Assembly: GCA_964390005.1 (NCBI GenBank)
Contig: CAYMGM010000006.1
Location: 42,445-106,444, forward strand
Reading direction: 5' to 3'
Source: CAYMGM01 sp964390005
GTDB taxonomy: Bacteria; Pseudomonadota; Alphaproteobacteria; UBA9219
Length of the DNA: 64,000 nt
The position numbers were made by a program, and so were the translations under genes. The notes beneath the pieces are model-generated. The model did no database searches, was not told where the DNA came from, and saw nothing but the letters and a program-made list of their open reading frames with translations. Numbering within the stretch: position 1 is the stretch's first letter; each line of letters opens with the position of its first letter. Positions 8,129-17,828 of the stretch are shown here, piece by piece.

Positions 8129-9736
8129 TTGGGTCAACAACAACAAGGTCTTGCCTTGATTAAAGCTCAACTCGGTCCCGTTCGCGCCAATTCTTTGACA
8201 GTTCGTCGCTCGGCGCCTCTATTACTTACCGGTCTTTTGGTTTTCGGCATCGGCGCTGCTGGTCACTACTATGTGCCGTCGCTTGAACCTTTGGCGCAGG
8301 GTGAAGTCCGCTCGCTGGTCAGCGCGGCGGCGCCTGTGGTTGAACGTTTATCCAACTTGCCGCCTGTTCAAGCCGCGACAACCGCCGCGCAAGAAGTCGG
8401 CGAAATGGCTTCGGCTGCCGTCTCGTCAAAACCCGAATATTACACGCGCGAAGTTGAATTAGGCTCGGGACAAAGCTTTTCAGATATGCTGACCGACGCC
8501 GCCGTTGCGCCCGAAAACGCGCTGGCCGCTTCGGGGGCCATGAACAAGGTTTACCCGCACCACAAATTAAAGGCCGGACAAGAAGTCTCGCTGTCCTTTA
8601 TGCGGTCCGGCGAAGACGAAACCTTAACGGGCGTCGCCTTTATGCCCGAGCCCACCAAAGAAATCACCATTACCCGCGGCGATGACGGGACCTATGCGGC
8701 TCAGCTGAAGACCATTCCGCTGGAACGCCAGCGTGTGGCCGCCAAGGGAACGATCAACGGCTCATTGTATGCCGCAGGCGCTAAACAGGGCGTGCCGCGC
8801 AGCATTATGGCCGCCGTCATCCGCGCTTATTCGCATGCTATCGACTTTCAGCGCGATATTCACCCTGGCGACAAGTTCGAAGTTTTATACGACCAACCGA
8901 CGGCACGCGACGGCACCCCCGTCGGGCAAGGCGTTGTGATTTATGCCGCCTTGGAAGTCGGCGGCAAGGTCAAACCGCTTTACCGCGTCACGTTTGGCGA
9001 TGGCACCATCGATTATTTTGACGCCGCTGGCAAAAGCGTGCGCCGCGCCTTGCTCCGTACGCCTGTTGACGGCGCACGGATTACATCCGGCTATGGCATG
9101 CGCTTCCACCCTATTCTCGGGTTCTCGAAAATGCATAAAGGCGTCGATTTCGGCGCCCCGCCGGGAACGCCGATCCTTGCCGCAGGCTCAGGCACCGTTG
9201 TTGAGGCCGGATTTAAAGGCGCTTATGGTCGTTATGTCCGTATTCGTCATAATGGCCGCTTGGAAACCGCCTATGCACATATGAGCCGTTATGCCCGCAA
9301 TATGTATCAAGGCGCGCGCGTCAATCAGGGCGATGTCATCGGGTTTGTCGGCTCGTCGGGCCGTACAACAGGCCCGCATTTGCACTTTGAAGTGCATGTC
9401 GATGGCACCATCGTTAACCCGATGAGCGTCAATCTGCCGACAGGCCGCGTTTTGGATGGCCAAGCTTTGACCCAGTTCAAACAGGGCCAAAACCGCATTC
9501 GTTCTGAGTTCTCTGAGCTTTTGACAAAGGACGCCACGCCGCAGGTTCGCCCTGTTGCCGCCCCCGCCCCGTTGGTCCCCAACAGCAAGCCGGAACAAAA
9601 GGCACCACAGCCTGCCAAGCCGCAGATTGAAGCCGCAGCCCCGACCAGCCCCAGCCTGTTGACCAAGATCAACGCGACAGGACCCGCCTTTCCGCCCGCC
9701 AAGCAAGAGGCATGCGGGACGGACAAAGGGTGCTAA
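8129..9736 (+). CDS. M23-family peptidoglycan endopeptidase, membrane-anchored
   Basis: Predicted to cut peptide cross-links in peptidoglycan in the periplasm. Of 535 residues: an N-terminal membrane anchor about 28-52, a region about 105-170 resembling the LysM/OapA-like module of MepM-type proteins, a peptidase-associated domain about 200-300, then the M23 LytM domain about 310-420. Zinc ligands are visible in HKGVDFG (about 336-342) and HLHFEVH (about 417-423). The tail is rich in Pro, Ala and Lys. No ATG fits; the frame opens with TTG at 8129 and a second TTG at 8156 has an AAGG nearby, so the exact start is open. Confidence 0.92.
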   Translation: MGQQQQGLALIKAQLGPVRANSLTVRRSAPLLLTGLLVFGIGAAGHYYVPSLEPLAQGEVRSLVSAAAPVVERLSNLPPVQAATTAAQEVGEMASAAVSSKPEYYTREVELGSGQSFSDMLTDAAVAPENALAASGAMNKVYPHHKLKAGQEVSLSFMRSGEDETLTGVAFMPEPTKEITITRGDDGTYAAQLKTIPLERQRVAAKGTINGSLYAAGAKQGVPRSIMAAVIRAYSHAIDFQRDIHPGDKFEVLYDQPTARDGTPVGQGVVIYAALEVGGKVKPLYRVTFGDGTIDYFDAAGKSVRRALLRTPVDGARITSGYGMRFHPILGFSKMHKGVDFGAPPGTPILAAGSGTVVEAGFKGAYGRYVRIRHNGRLETAYAHMSRYARNMYQGARVNQGDVIGFVGSSGRTTGPHLHFEVHVDGTIVNPMSVNLPTGRVLDGQALTQFKQGQNRIRSEFSELLTKDATPQVRPVAAPAPLVPNSKPEQKAPQPAKPQIEAAAPTSPSLLTKINATGPAFPPAKQEACGTDKGC

Positions 9737-9769
9737 CACGAGCTGATCTGGCTTCCAGCGATTATCAAG

Positions 9770-9797
9770 CGGCCCCTTTCCGGGGCCGTTTTGCTTT
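9770..9797 (+). terminator. Rho-independent terminator after the M23 peptidase
   Basis: CGGCCCC and GGGGCCG form a 7-bp stem with a five-base loop, followed by TTTTGCTTTT. It lies 34 bases after the stop. Confidence 0.85.
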
Positions 9798-9892
9798 TCA
9801 GACTTTCTTTATCTTTCCGAAATGGAAAATTAAACCCTTGCCGTCAAAGTGGGGCTTAATCTTTTCTGTCTCTTGTCCCCGCCTCTTGCGCC

Positions 9893-12800
9893 ATGTCGAT
9901 CAAAAAAATCCTTCTTAGCGGCACCGCCCTTTTATCCGTCGCCACCTGCTTGGCGATGGGCCCTGCCGCTTGGGCTGCCACACAATGGCAGGGGGTCGAT
10001 ACCGCCAACTGGCTGACCGCTGGCAATTGGTCACCCACCGCCGTTCCCGACAGCTCGACGGATGTTACTATCAATAATGGGACAAAAGCGGCAATCACCG
10101 TTTCTGGAGCTGAAACACAAGATCTTATCTTGGGTGATACAGGGTCCGGAGGAATAACGGTCTCTCTCGCGGGAACATTGGATGCTTCAGGTTACATTTA
10201 TTTAGGGAATAATGTCGGGAGTTCAGGCCAGCTGACGATCGATGGGAGCAACGCCGTTGTCACAAGTTCCGTTCTTTACAACGGCTATCAAGGCAACGGG
10301 ATCACCAACATTCTAAACGGCGGCTCGCTGACAAACGCAATGGCGAGCCTAGGCGAGCAGGCTTCAGCGACAGGCGACCTATACGTATCGGGCGTTGGTT
10401 CGACCTATAACAATACAGGCATGCTCTTTATTGGAAATAGCGGCACAGGCACGCTATCCGTGTCGTCTGGGGCCAGCGCAACGACAAACGCGGCCATCGT
10501 AGGCCTGACGGGAACGGGAACGGTTTCTATCTCGGGCGCAGGAACAAGTTTTACCGGCGGCGCCTATACTTTCGGACAAAACGGTTCAGCAACGCTGTCG
10601 GTTACAGACGGGGCAACAGCAAGTTTTTCTCATACTGGTTTTGCCGAAGGGACAGGATCTACAGCCTTCATCACGCTTTCTGGATCAGGAACGACCCTTG
10701 AGAGTCTTGGAGGCGGGACTGATATCGGCGGCAGCGGCAATGCGATAATGGAGATTCTTTCAGGCGCTTCCTTCAGCACGGGGGTTGCCGAAATCGCTAC
10801 CTATTCAGGAAGCGTTTCAAGCGTTACAATCGATGGAACAGGATCAATCTGGAACGTTAATGGCGGCGCTTTTGTGATCGGCGAAAATGGCGTTGGCACC
10901 CTTTTAATCCAGAATGGAGGGACAGCAACAACATCCGGCATCATCGTCATCGGAGAATATGCAGGCGGCGCTGGAAGCAGCACGACCGTCACAGGAACAG
11001 GGTCGACCCTTTATTCAAGTTACGATCTCGAAGTTCGTTATGGAACGTTGAATATTCTTGACGGCGCAACCGTGTCAGATACTTTCAGCATGATAGACTC
11101 GCAATCTGGAGGCACGGCTATCGTCAATGTCGATGGACGTGGATCAACTTGGACGACCGTCGGCGACAATTTGTCCATAACAGCTTACGGAACCACGAAT
11201 CTCAACATTACCAACGGCGCCGCTGTTTATAATGCCGATGGCATTATTGACGACTTCTCTGGGGGAACAATAACCGTCATCGTATCAGATCCGGGGACTT
11301 TATGGTCCAATAGCGGTTATTTGTGGGACTCTGCAACCTTAAAGATCCTCAATGGGGCAACCGTTACAGCAGGTTCCTATGGCCTTATTGGCAGCGGCTC
11401 GCATCTTTCATCTTTGACTGTTTCTGGCGCAGGATCTCGACTGAATATTGCCACGAACCTGATTATTGGGGACACAGGCCAATCCGAAGTGACCCTTTCC
11501 GATGGCGGGACGATTTCAGCACCAGGGGGAACCTTGATTGCAGACCAAGTCGGCACAACTAGTGTTTTGAACATCGGCGCGGCGGTGGGGAATGCGGCCA
11601 CGGCCCCCGGCATCTTGGACACGCCCGGCGTCGTTATGGGGCCTGGCACAGGGACGATTGTTTTCAATCACACCAGCAGCCACTATACGTTCGAAGCGCC
11701 AATTTCAGGCACTGGCTCCATCTCGGTTTTATCCGGCAAGACGATCTTGACCGGCGATAGCGCGGCCTTTTCCGGCGCAACCTCTATCGCGGGCGGGACA
11801 CTAGCCGTCAATGGTAGCTTGGGCGGAGCCCTTTCTGTCTTGGCCAATGGCCGTCTTCAAGGATCGGGCACCATCGGCACGACAAGCGTCGCCAGCGGCG
11901 GCACCGTCGCGCCCGGCAATTCGATTGGGACCCTGCATGTGGCGGGTAACTTGACGCTTAATGCCGGATCAACATACGAAGTCGAAGCCAACGCGGCGGG
12001 TGCCAGCGATCAAATCATCGCAACTGGCACCATCACAATCAACGGCGGAACGTTGGCGCTTTTACCTGCTGCGGGATTTTATACGCCTGGAACCACCTAT
12101 ACCGTTCTATCCGCTGCAAGCGGTCTTTCTGGGCGCTTTGATCAGGTTACGTCTTCCCGCTCATGGCTTTTCATGGAACCTTTTGTCTCTTATGAGGCAA
12201 CCGCGGCCAACGTCCGTATTGACCGCAATGCGACGCCTTTTGCCACTGTCGCCGACACGGCCAACGAGCAAGCCGTCGCGCGTGCTATAGATGGTCTTTC
12301 CGCGACTTCTGCCGTTTATGATGCCTTTGTCAATCAAACGGACATCGCAACCGCCCGCGGCGCTTTGCTGGATTTATCGGGCGATTTACACCCCAGCATC
12401 AAAGCGACACTCGGGCAAAATCAAGATCTGATTGAAGACGCAATTTTAAATCGTCTGGATGAAACGACGCCTCAACCCAAAGTTCAGACGAAACAAGCCG
12501 CCAAACTGGTCACGCCCAAAGTCAGCTATTTTAGATCCGATCTTTACGATCATCTAAACCGATGGAAAAAGAAACCCGTTGTTCAACCAACGCCGACACG
12601 CTTCGACCCGGAAGTTTGGGCTGAAGGTTTTGGCGATTGGGGACGCCGAAGCAGCAATGGAAACGCGCTGAGTTTCCGTAACAACAGCGGCGGCGGCATT
12701 ATCGGAGCCGATGCAGCTCTTGATAAAGCGTGGCGCGCGGGCTTTGCCATCGCCTATGGCAGCGGGCAATATGATCAAGCCAATCATGCCAAAGGATCGT

Positions 12801-13417
12801 CAAATAGCGCCTATCTCAGTTTGTTTGCCGCGCGCGAAAAAGACAATCTTGCTTTGCGCTTTGGCGTCACGGGCGGCTGGCACGATATTACGACGCGCCG
12901 TAGCCTCAGCTTTCCTGGCCTTGCCGAGTCGTTGCATGCCGACTATAACGCGCAAACAGCCGCTGGCTTTGTCGAAGGCGCGTATAATATCCGGCTTCAA
13001 CAAACGACGCTGTCGCCCTTTATCCGTGGTGGGGTCTCGTTTATCAATGTTCCCTCCTTTGCCGAAGAGGGCGGTGCTGCGGCCTTACGCGGCGACACCA
13101 GCTCAAGCCTGACAGGCCAGACCCTTGTCGGCTTGAAAGCGCGCCAAGCCTTCTTAAACAACCGCGGACGGCTTCAGGCCGAGCTTGGCTGGAAGCACCT
13201 TATGGGTGACATCACCCCGAACCAACGTTTTCGGATTGATGGATCGGCTCCCTTTACAATCGATGGCGCGCCGTTGGCGGCAGATACGCTGTTGACGGGT
13301 TTCGGCGTTTCTTGGGCTTTGACGCGCGAGGGCACGCTGGGGCTGACCTATCGCGGTCAATGGGCGGCGTCTCAGGCTGATCAAAGCGTACGCGGCTTTG
13401 TCCGGTACGCATTCTAA
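9893..13417 (+). CDS. Autotransporter with beta-helical passenger and outer-membrane beta-barrel
   Basis: Type Va secreted protein of 1174 residues. Signal peptide 1-29 (IKKILLSGTALLSVATCLA, cut after AWA). Passenger about 30-790 is made of short repeats rich in Gly, Ser, Thr and Asn with patterns such as GTGTLSVSSGAS and LNILDGATV, as in pectin-lyase-like beta-helices with passenger-associated repeats. A linker with charged residues follows (about 840-900), then the barrel from about 903 (FDPEVWAEGFGDWG) to a C-terminal phenylalanine (VRGFVRYAF), the BAM recognition end. The passenger is visibly less GC-rich than the barrel. Cargo function, such as adhesion, cannot be read from sequence. Confidence 0.93.
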   Translation: MSIKKILLSGTALLSVATCLAMGPAAWAATQWQGVDTANWLTAGNWSPTAVPDSSTDVTINNGTKAAITVSGAETQDLILGDTGSGGITVSLAGTLDASGYIYLGNNVGSSGQLTIDGSNAVVTSSVLYNGYQGNGITNILNGGSLTNAMASLGEQASATGDLYVSGVGSTYNNTGMLFIGNSGTGTLSVSSGASATTNAAIVGLTGTGTVSISGAGTSFTGGAYTFGQNGSATLSVTDGATASFSHTGFAEGTGSTAFITLSGSGTTLESLGGGTDIGGSGNAIMEILSGASFSTGVAEIATYSGSVSSVTIDGTGSIWNVNGGAFVIGENGVGTLLIQNGGTATTSGIIVIGEYAGGAGSSTTVTGTGSTLYSSYDLEVRYGTLNILDGATVSDTFSMIDSQSGGTAIVNVDGRGSTWTTVGDNLSITAYGTTNLNITNGAAVYNADGIIDDFSGGTITVIVSDPGTLWSNSGYLWDSATLKILNGATVTAGSYGLIGSGSHLSSLTVSGAGSRLNIATNLIIGDTGQSEVTLSDGGTISAPGGTLIADQVGTTSVLNIGAAVGNAATAPGILDTPGVVMGPGTGTIVFNHTSSHYTFEAPISGTGSISVLSGKTILTGDSAAFSGATSIAGGTLAVNGSLGGALSVLANGRLQGSGTIGTTSVASGGTVAPGNSIGTLHVAGNLTLNAGSTYEVEANAAGASDQIIATGTITINGGTLALLPAAGFYTPGTTYTVLSAASGLSGRFDQVTSSRSWLFMEPFVSYEATAANVRIDRNATPFATVADTANEQAVARAIDGLSATSAVYDAFVNQTDIATARGALLDLSGDLHPSIKATLGQNQDLIEDAILNRLDETTPQPKVQTKQAAKLVTPKVSYFRSDLYDHLNRWKKKPVVQPTPTRFDPEVWAEGFGDWGRRSSNGNALSFRNNSGGGIIGADAALDKAWRAGFAIAYGSGQYDQANHAKGSSNSAYLSLFAAREKDNLALRFGVTGGWHDITTRRSLSFPGLAESLHADYNAQTAAGFVEGAYNIRLQQTTLSPFIRGGVSFINVPSFAEEGGAAALRGDTSSSLTGQTLVGLKARQAFLNNRGRLQAELGWKHLMGDITPNQRFRIDGSAPFTIDGAPLAADTLLTGFGVSWALTREGTLGLTYRGQWAASQADQSVRGFVRYAF

Positions 13418-13514
13418 CCCCTTTATCTTGCTATGATTCTCCCCCTTGCGAGCGGTGCGGCAGACGTCTATTCTGCACGTTCAAACTTTTATTTCAGCTT
13501 ATGGAGAATCTTTC

Positions 13515-14519
13515 ATGACAATTCGCGTTGCTATCAATGGATTCGGACGCATCGGTCGTTTGGTCATGCGCGCCATGGTGGAGCTCAACCGTCAAGGCCT
13601 TGAGGTCGTCGCCATTAACGATCTGGCCGACGCCGCGACCAACGCGCATCTGTTAAAGTATGATTCCGTCCATGGCCGTTTTGGCCATGACGTCGCAGCC
13701 GATGGCGGCGATCTGGTCATCGACGGCAAGCGCATCAAAGGCGTTCAAGTCGCCGACCCAACCCAACTGCCGTGGAAAGATCTGAATATTGATTTGGTCA
13801 TGGAATGCTCGGGCCGCTTCACCAAGCGCGCTGATGCCGAAAAGCATCTGGCCGCTGGGGCCAAAAAAGTCTTGATCTCGGCCCCGGCGACAGATGAAGA
13901 CATCACCATCGTCTATGGCGTCAACCACGACCAATTAAAGCCCGAGCATAAAATCGTCTCGAATGCTTCGTGCACAACCAACTGCTTGGCCCCCGTCGTC
14001 AAGGTCTTGAACGACACCATCGGCGTCGATCATGGCTTTATGACAACGATCCACTCCTACACAGGCGATCAACGCATCGTGGACACCATGCACAAAGACT
14101 TGCATCGCGCGCGCGCGGCGGCTCTTAGCATGATCCCAACAACGACCGGTGCCGCCAAAGCCATTGGCAAGGTTATCCCGGCCCTGAAGGGCAAGCTTGA
14201 TGGCACCTCGATCCGCGTGCCGACGCCCAACGTTTCGGTGGTCGATCTGTGCTGCGTCATGACACGCGCCACAACGGCAGACGAAATCAACGCGGCAATG
14301 ATCAGCGCTGCCTCGTCCGGTCCTTTAAAGGGCCTTTTGGGCACCTATGACGAGCCACTGGTTTCGATGGATTTCAACCATGAAACACGTTCGTCGATCT
14401 TCGCGCTGAAAGAAACCAAGGTCGTCGAAGGCACCTTTGTGCGCGTGATGAGCTGGTATGACAATGAATGGGGCTTTTCGTGCCGGATGGCCGACACGGC
14501 TCTTGAAATGTTCAAATAA
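13515..14519 (+). CDS. gap: Glyceraldehyde-3-phosphate dehydrogenase
   Basis: Oxidises glyceraldehyde-3-phosphate with NAD(P) in glycolysis, or the reverse in gluconeogenesis. The ATG at 13515 begins with IRVAINGFGRIGRLVMRA, the Rossmann NAD site. The catalytic ASCTTNCLAP stands at about residues 150-159, and the C-terminal WYDNEWGFSCRM is invariant. Length of 334 is standard. A GGAG lies 10 bases before the start. No pgk or fba neighbour is present; a GNAT gene follows after 21 bases. Confidence 0.97.
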   Translation: MTIRVAINGFGRIGRLVMRAMVELNRQGLEVVAINDLADAATNAHLLKYDSVHGRFGHDVAADGGDLVIDGKRIKGVQVADPTQLPWKDLNIDLVMECSGRFTKRADAEKHLAAGAKKVLISAPATDEDITIVYGVNHDQLKPEHKIVSNASCTTNCLAPVVKVLNDTIGVDHGFMTTIHSYTGDQRIVDTMHKDLHRARAAALSMIPTTTGAAKAIGKVIPALKGKLDGTSIRVPTPNVSVVDLCCVMTRATTADEINAAMISAASSGPLKGLLGTYDEPLVSMDFNHETRSSIFALKETKVVEGTFVRVMSWYDNEWGFSCRMADTALEMFK

Positions 14520-14540
14520 GACGAAAAGGATCGCCGCGGC

Positions 14541-15002
14541 ATGATCATCCGAGAGGCGCGCGTTCAAGAAGCAGAAGCCATTTGCACCTTGCTGCGGCGA
14601 TCCATTACCGAGCTTTGTACACTTGATCACGGCGGCGACCCCGCCATTTTGACCCGATGGATGGGCAACAAAACGCCTGAATTGCTACGAGAATGGATCG
14701 CAGATCCAACAGGCTCCTTTTTCGTCGCTGAAGAGGGGACAGCCCTTCTTGCGATTGGCAGCGTTCAAAACGATGGGGGGATTTCCTTAAACTATGTCGC
14801 GCCTGAAGCGCGCTTTCGGGGCATCAGCCGCGCGATGGTTACAGCCCTTGAAGCCCGCGCCAAGAAATGCGGCGCGACGATTTGCACCCTTTCAAGCACA
14901 CAGACGGCGCGCCGCTTTTATCTGTCGTGCGGCTACACCGAACAACCCGCGGTTCCAGGGTTTTTCGGCCCGCTCCTCTATCCGATGCAAAAAGACTTGT
15001 AA
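14541..15002 (+). CDS. GNAT-family N-acetyltransferase
   Basis: Acetyl-CoA-dependent transferase of unknown substrate, 153 residues. The fold is suggested by IREARVQEAEAICTLLRRS at the start, a central strand ending in LNYVAPEARFRGISRAMV (the acetyl-CoA pyrophosphate loop, here RFRGIS) and the C-terminal TARRFYLSCGYTE. It probably shares the gap transcript. Its stop is one base away from the stop of the convergent lipoprotein gene, with no terminator between. Confidence 0.85.
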   Translation: MIIREARVQEAEAICTLLRRSITELCTLDHGGDPAILTRWMGNKTPELLREWIADPTGSFFVAEEGTALLAIGSVQNDGGISLNYVAPEARFRGISRAMVTALEARAKKCGATICTLSSTQTARRFYLSCGYTEQPAVPGFFGPLLYPMQKDL

Positions 15003-15003
15003 G

Positions 15004-15924
15004 CTAAACGCCGCTTTTCTTCTCTTGCCGCCAATAACGGCGCAGACGCCGAATAGCATAAACCGCCAAAGCCAAAAGCGGCAGCCAAGGAATCATGACA
15101 ATCACAAAGCGCAACGCGCTGGCCGTGCTTTCGGCCAAGGTTGCCCCCGCTTCACGCAGCGTATCACCAATGGGCGTCGCTTGATTTTGCCATTCGGCGC
15201 GCGGCGTCGTGAAGTCTATAGACACTTCTTCCGTATCGACGCGCTCTTGCAAGGTTTTTTTCGCTGCTTCCGCTGTTTCAATCTCTGTCTGAACCTTCGA
15301 CAACTCTTGCTCGATACGGATCATATCTTCGACGCGCGAATCTTTCCGCGCAGACAAAGCCGTCAAACGATCGCGATAGGATAAAAGCTGAGCCTGACGC
15401 CGCTCTGTATCGGCCATCGTCCGCGATAAATCATCTGCCGAGGTTGTGCGTGAGCGCAGAGACATATCCGTCTCTTTTTGTCCGGGTAAGGGTTCATGCA
15501 AAATGGCTTCGAAGGGCGCGATGTTTTCATGCGGCAAGCGAATCCGAAGGCGCGCTTGCGGCGGCATCTTATGACTTCCTTCGCCTTCTTCTGGCAAAGT
15601 GAGCGAGGCTTCGATCACAAGGCATTTCAATGCTTCACGCCTTAAACACGCGTCGCGCGCACGATCAAAGTGCGCCGCCAAGCTTGCCGAAGGCGCTTCC
15701 AGAACGATCATATGCCGATAAGCAAGGCGCGCCTTTTCGGCTTGGCCGGAAAGTGCATCCGACGAAAAATAGGGCGACGGGCTTTGGGGCATAACCCCAC
15801 GCCCCCCCGGGGCCGCAGCTATATCCATCTGCTTACGCGCCACCCCGTCGTTATTCGACGAAGATTCAGGGTTACAGCCCACCAGCAGCAAAACAAGAAA
15901 AAGAGCAGAGGTATAACGGCGCAT
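15004..15924 (-). CDS. DUF4349-type lipoprotein with coiled coil and membrane helix
   Basis: 306 residues. The signal sequence ends in a lipobox LLLVGC with the acylated cysteine at 17. A Ser/Asn-rich linker is followed by a domain in which LPHENIAPFEAIL and TSADDLSRTMADTERRQAQLLSYRDRL match the DUF4349 pattern, then a coiled coil about 160-230 (RIEQELSKVQTEIETAEAAK), and a membrane helix about 256-280 with a basic tail (RRLRRYWRQEKK). Function is unknown; proteins of this family are envelope-bound. The gene faces the GNAT gene stop to stop. Confidence 0.85.
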   Translation of the reverse strand: MRRYTSALFLVLLLVGCNPESSSNNDGVARKQMDIAAAPGGRGVMPQSPSPYFSSDALSGQAEKARLAYRHMIVLEAPSASLAAHFDRARDACLRREALKCLVIEASLTLPEEGEGSHKMPPQARLRIRLPHENIAPFEAILHEPLPGQKETDMSLRSRTTSADDLSRTMADTERRQAQLLSYRDRLTALSARKDSRVEDMIRIEQELSKVQTEIETAEAAKKTLQERVDTEEVSIDFTTPRAEWQNQATPIGDTLREAGATLAESTASALRFVIVMIPWLPLLALAVYAIRRLRRYWRQEKKSGV

Positions 15925-15956
15925 CAGCTTTCTCCTTCAAAAAACGTGTGGCACGT

Positions 15957-16523
15957 TCAAGGACCTTGAACCGGGACATGGATATAAACACCTGCCGTCT
16001 CGGCCCCCGGATTTTTCCGGCCAAGCCCGGCATTCGAGATATGGCCAAAAAAGCCCGTCAGCCGCATGCCGTTGTCAAAGCGGAACCCAGCTTCCATCGT
16101 CGAGCGAAACTCAAGCGGATAGCCCAGCTTCTTGCCAATGCCGCGTTCGTAGCAGCCCAACACGACATTGGGCGAAATCACCACATGCTTGCCCAACAAA
16201 ACATCGAACATCAGGCCGCCAAAGCCATAAGCCTGGCCTTGCGGCGAGGTTTCAATCCCCATCATCGGACGCAGTTGAAAAGTCTCGTCCAAACTTTTGA
16301 GCGACGAATCGATCGATGAGAGGATGGAGGTGCTAAAGCGATATTCCAAACGCGCGTCATAAGTTTCGCGGCGTGGCACATTTTTTAAAACATCGAAACC
16401 GCCAAACCCCAAGGAGATGAGGCCCGGTTGGCGATAGGAATCCGTCTCAGCCGCGAAAGCGGCTTGAAAAGGCAAACAGAGCGCGATCAAAAGGAAATAA
16501 ACCAAACGGCGCGAAGCTGACAT
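15957..16523 (-). CDS. PagL-like lipid A 3-O-deacylase
   Basis: Outer-membrane barrel enzyme that removes an acyl chain from lipid A. The start at 16523 gives a good signal peptide (residues 1-24, LLIALCLPFQAAFA). Of 188 residues, GHISNAGLGRKNPGAE carries the PagL active site: His161, Ser163 and Glu175, with the same H-x-S and S-to-E spacing as known PagL. The alternating hydrophobic pattern fits an eight-stranded barrel; the end is not the usual aromatic. GGGTG lies before the ATG. It follows the cysteine-rich secreted gene after a terminator. Confidence 0.85.
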   Translation of the reverse strand: MSASRRLVYFLLIALCLPFQAAFAAETDSYRQPGLISLGFGGFDVLKNVPRRETYDARLEYRFSTSILSSIDSSLKSLDETFQLRPMMGIETSPQGQAYGFGGLMFDVLLGKHVVISPNVVLGCYERGIGKKLGYPLEFRSTMEAGFRFDNGMRLTGFFGHISNAGLGRKNPGAETAGVYIHVPVQGP

Positions 16524-16580
16524 TGAAACACCCGACACGGAACAAGACTTTAACCCCACCGCACATTGGCCCGAAGCGAC

Positions 16581-16611
16581 AAAAAAGGCAAGAGGCTGCA
16601 AGTCCCTTGCC
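16581..16611 (-). terminator. Rho-independent terminator behind the cysteine-rich gene
   Basis: On the minus strand GGCAAG pairs with CTTGCC (16606-16611 with 16587-16592) and is followed by TTTTTT. It lies between the cysteine-rich gene and the pagL-like gene. Confidence 0.75.
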
Positions 16612-16633
16612 TTTAAAAGAGAGAGAGAAAATC

Positions 16634-17728
16634 TTACAAACCGGCTGGGATATGGAACTGCGGGTTCATCGTCCAAAAATCGTCGCAAGCTTTGTTGACC
16701 TTGGTGACGATATTATTCAAATCCGTTTGTAATTGAGACGCCAGCGGGCAATTGTTATCGGCCTCGGCTTTCTGGATTTGAAGCTGATAATTGATGATCA
16801 CCAAAGCATAATTGACTTCAAACACCGGCCCAGATCCCGAGATTCCGCCCAAAAGAACGCACGATGTCGCAATCATCGCTGCATCAGGAACCTCGCAGGC
16901 TTCCGGTGGCGCGGTTTCAACCGAGCAAGAGCAACTATGCCCATTTTGCGTGCAACGGTTGAGACAAGCCGCGGGACGTGTGGTCCCGCCCGTACGCGCA
17001 CTTGAGCCCGACCAGCTTGGATTGCTTGATTCGCTGTCCAGCGCAAAGGCCGTGAACGTCCACGTCTCGGACCAGTCGTGCCATGTCTGCGTGCAAAGGG
17101 TTCCTTTTTCTAAACAACAGGTCGAACATGACCCCTTGGCATCACAACAGGTTCCTTCCTTCCAGCAATGGTTTTCTGATTTATTTTCATAGCAGGAATT
17201 GTTGAACACATGCGTCATCTGAAGCGATGTGCCCGTGCGCGCATAAGGGAGACTGGCTTCAGCATACTGAGGATCGCCCTTGTCCCCGCTGGCAAACTGA
17301 ACCGACGTCGGACCAAAAGCGTTGGGATACGTGTACGGCAAAGCGCACGGCGTCAACTGAATAACGTCCACCGGGTGGTTTTGGATAAAGGCTTCCCATT
17401 CAACCTTGGTCTTAAACGGCACAAAGCTGTCGCTGGATTTGCTGATATTGTCGATATAGCGGCAACGATCGAAAACATGGATGGGGGTATGGCCATACCA
17501 AGGCCCGGCATTGGCGCGCACACCATCAAAATCTGTTGTGATAACAAGGGCCCCACCCGACAGTCCCGCCTCGGTCGGGCAATCCTTCATCCCCGCCGAA
17601 GCCGCTCCGCGTGAATCGTAACGGCAGATGTTCGAGCGAACCTCTTGCGCCTGAACGGACGCTGCCAAGCACAAAGACGCAGCAAGAAAAGCAACAGCGC
17701 TTACATAGTGAAAAAATCGGCCAAGCAT
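16634..17728 (-). CDS. Cysteine-rich secreted protein of unknown family
   Basis: 364 residues from the ATG at 17728, chosen because GGGGGG lies 6 bases upstream. A signal peptide is clear (AVAFLAASLCLAASVQAQ). The middle holds dense cysteine clusters, for example CWKEGTCCDAKGSCSTCC and CTQNGHSCSCS, about two dozen cysteines in all, which fits a periplasmic or secreted disulfide-bonded protein. The N-terminal half contains VITTDFDGVRANAG. The C-terminus is a helical region (IINYQLQIQKAEADNNCP). I do not recognise the family. It ends at its own terminator. Confidence 0.8.
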   Translation of the reverse strand: MLGRFFHYVSAVAFLAASLCLAASVQAQEVRSNICRYDSRGAASAGMKDCPTEAGLSGGALVITTDFDGVRANAGPWYGHTPIHVFDRCRYIDNISKSSDSFVPFKTKVEWEAFIQNHPVDVIQLTPCALPYTYPNAFGPTSVQFASGDKGDPQYAEASLPYARTGTSLQMTHVFNNSCYENKSENHCWKEGTCCDAKGSCSTCCLEKGTLCTQTWHDWSETWTFTAFALDSESSNPSWSGSSARTGGTTRPAACLNRCTQNGHSCSCSVETAPPEACEVPDAAMIATSCVLLGGISGSGPVFEVNYALVIINYQLQIQKAEADNNCPLASQLQTDLNNIVTKVNKACDDFWTMNPQFHIPAGL

Positions 17729-17828
17729 CTGTTGCCCCCCTTTTATCAAAGAATAACTACCGATCCGCCAGGAAAACTATAACAGAAAAGAAGAAAAAGG
17801 AAACATGTACGCCACAAACATTCTTTTC

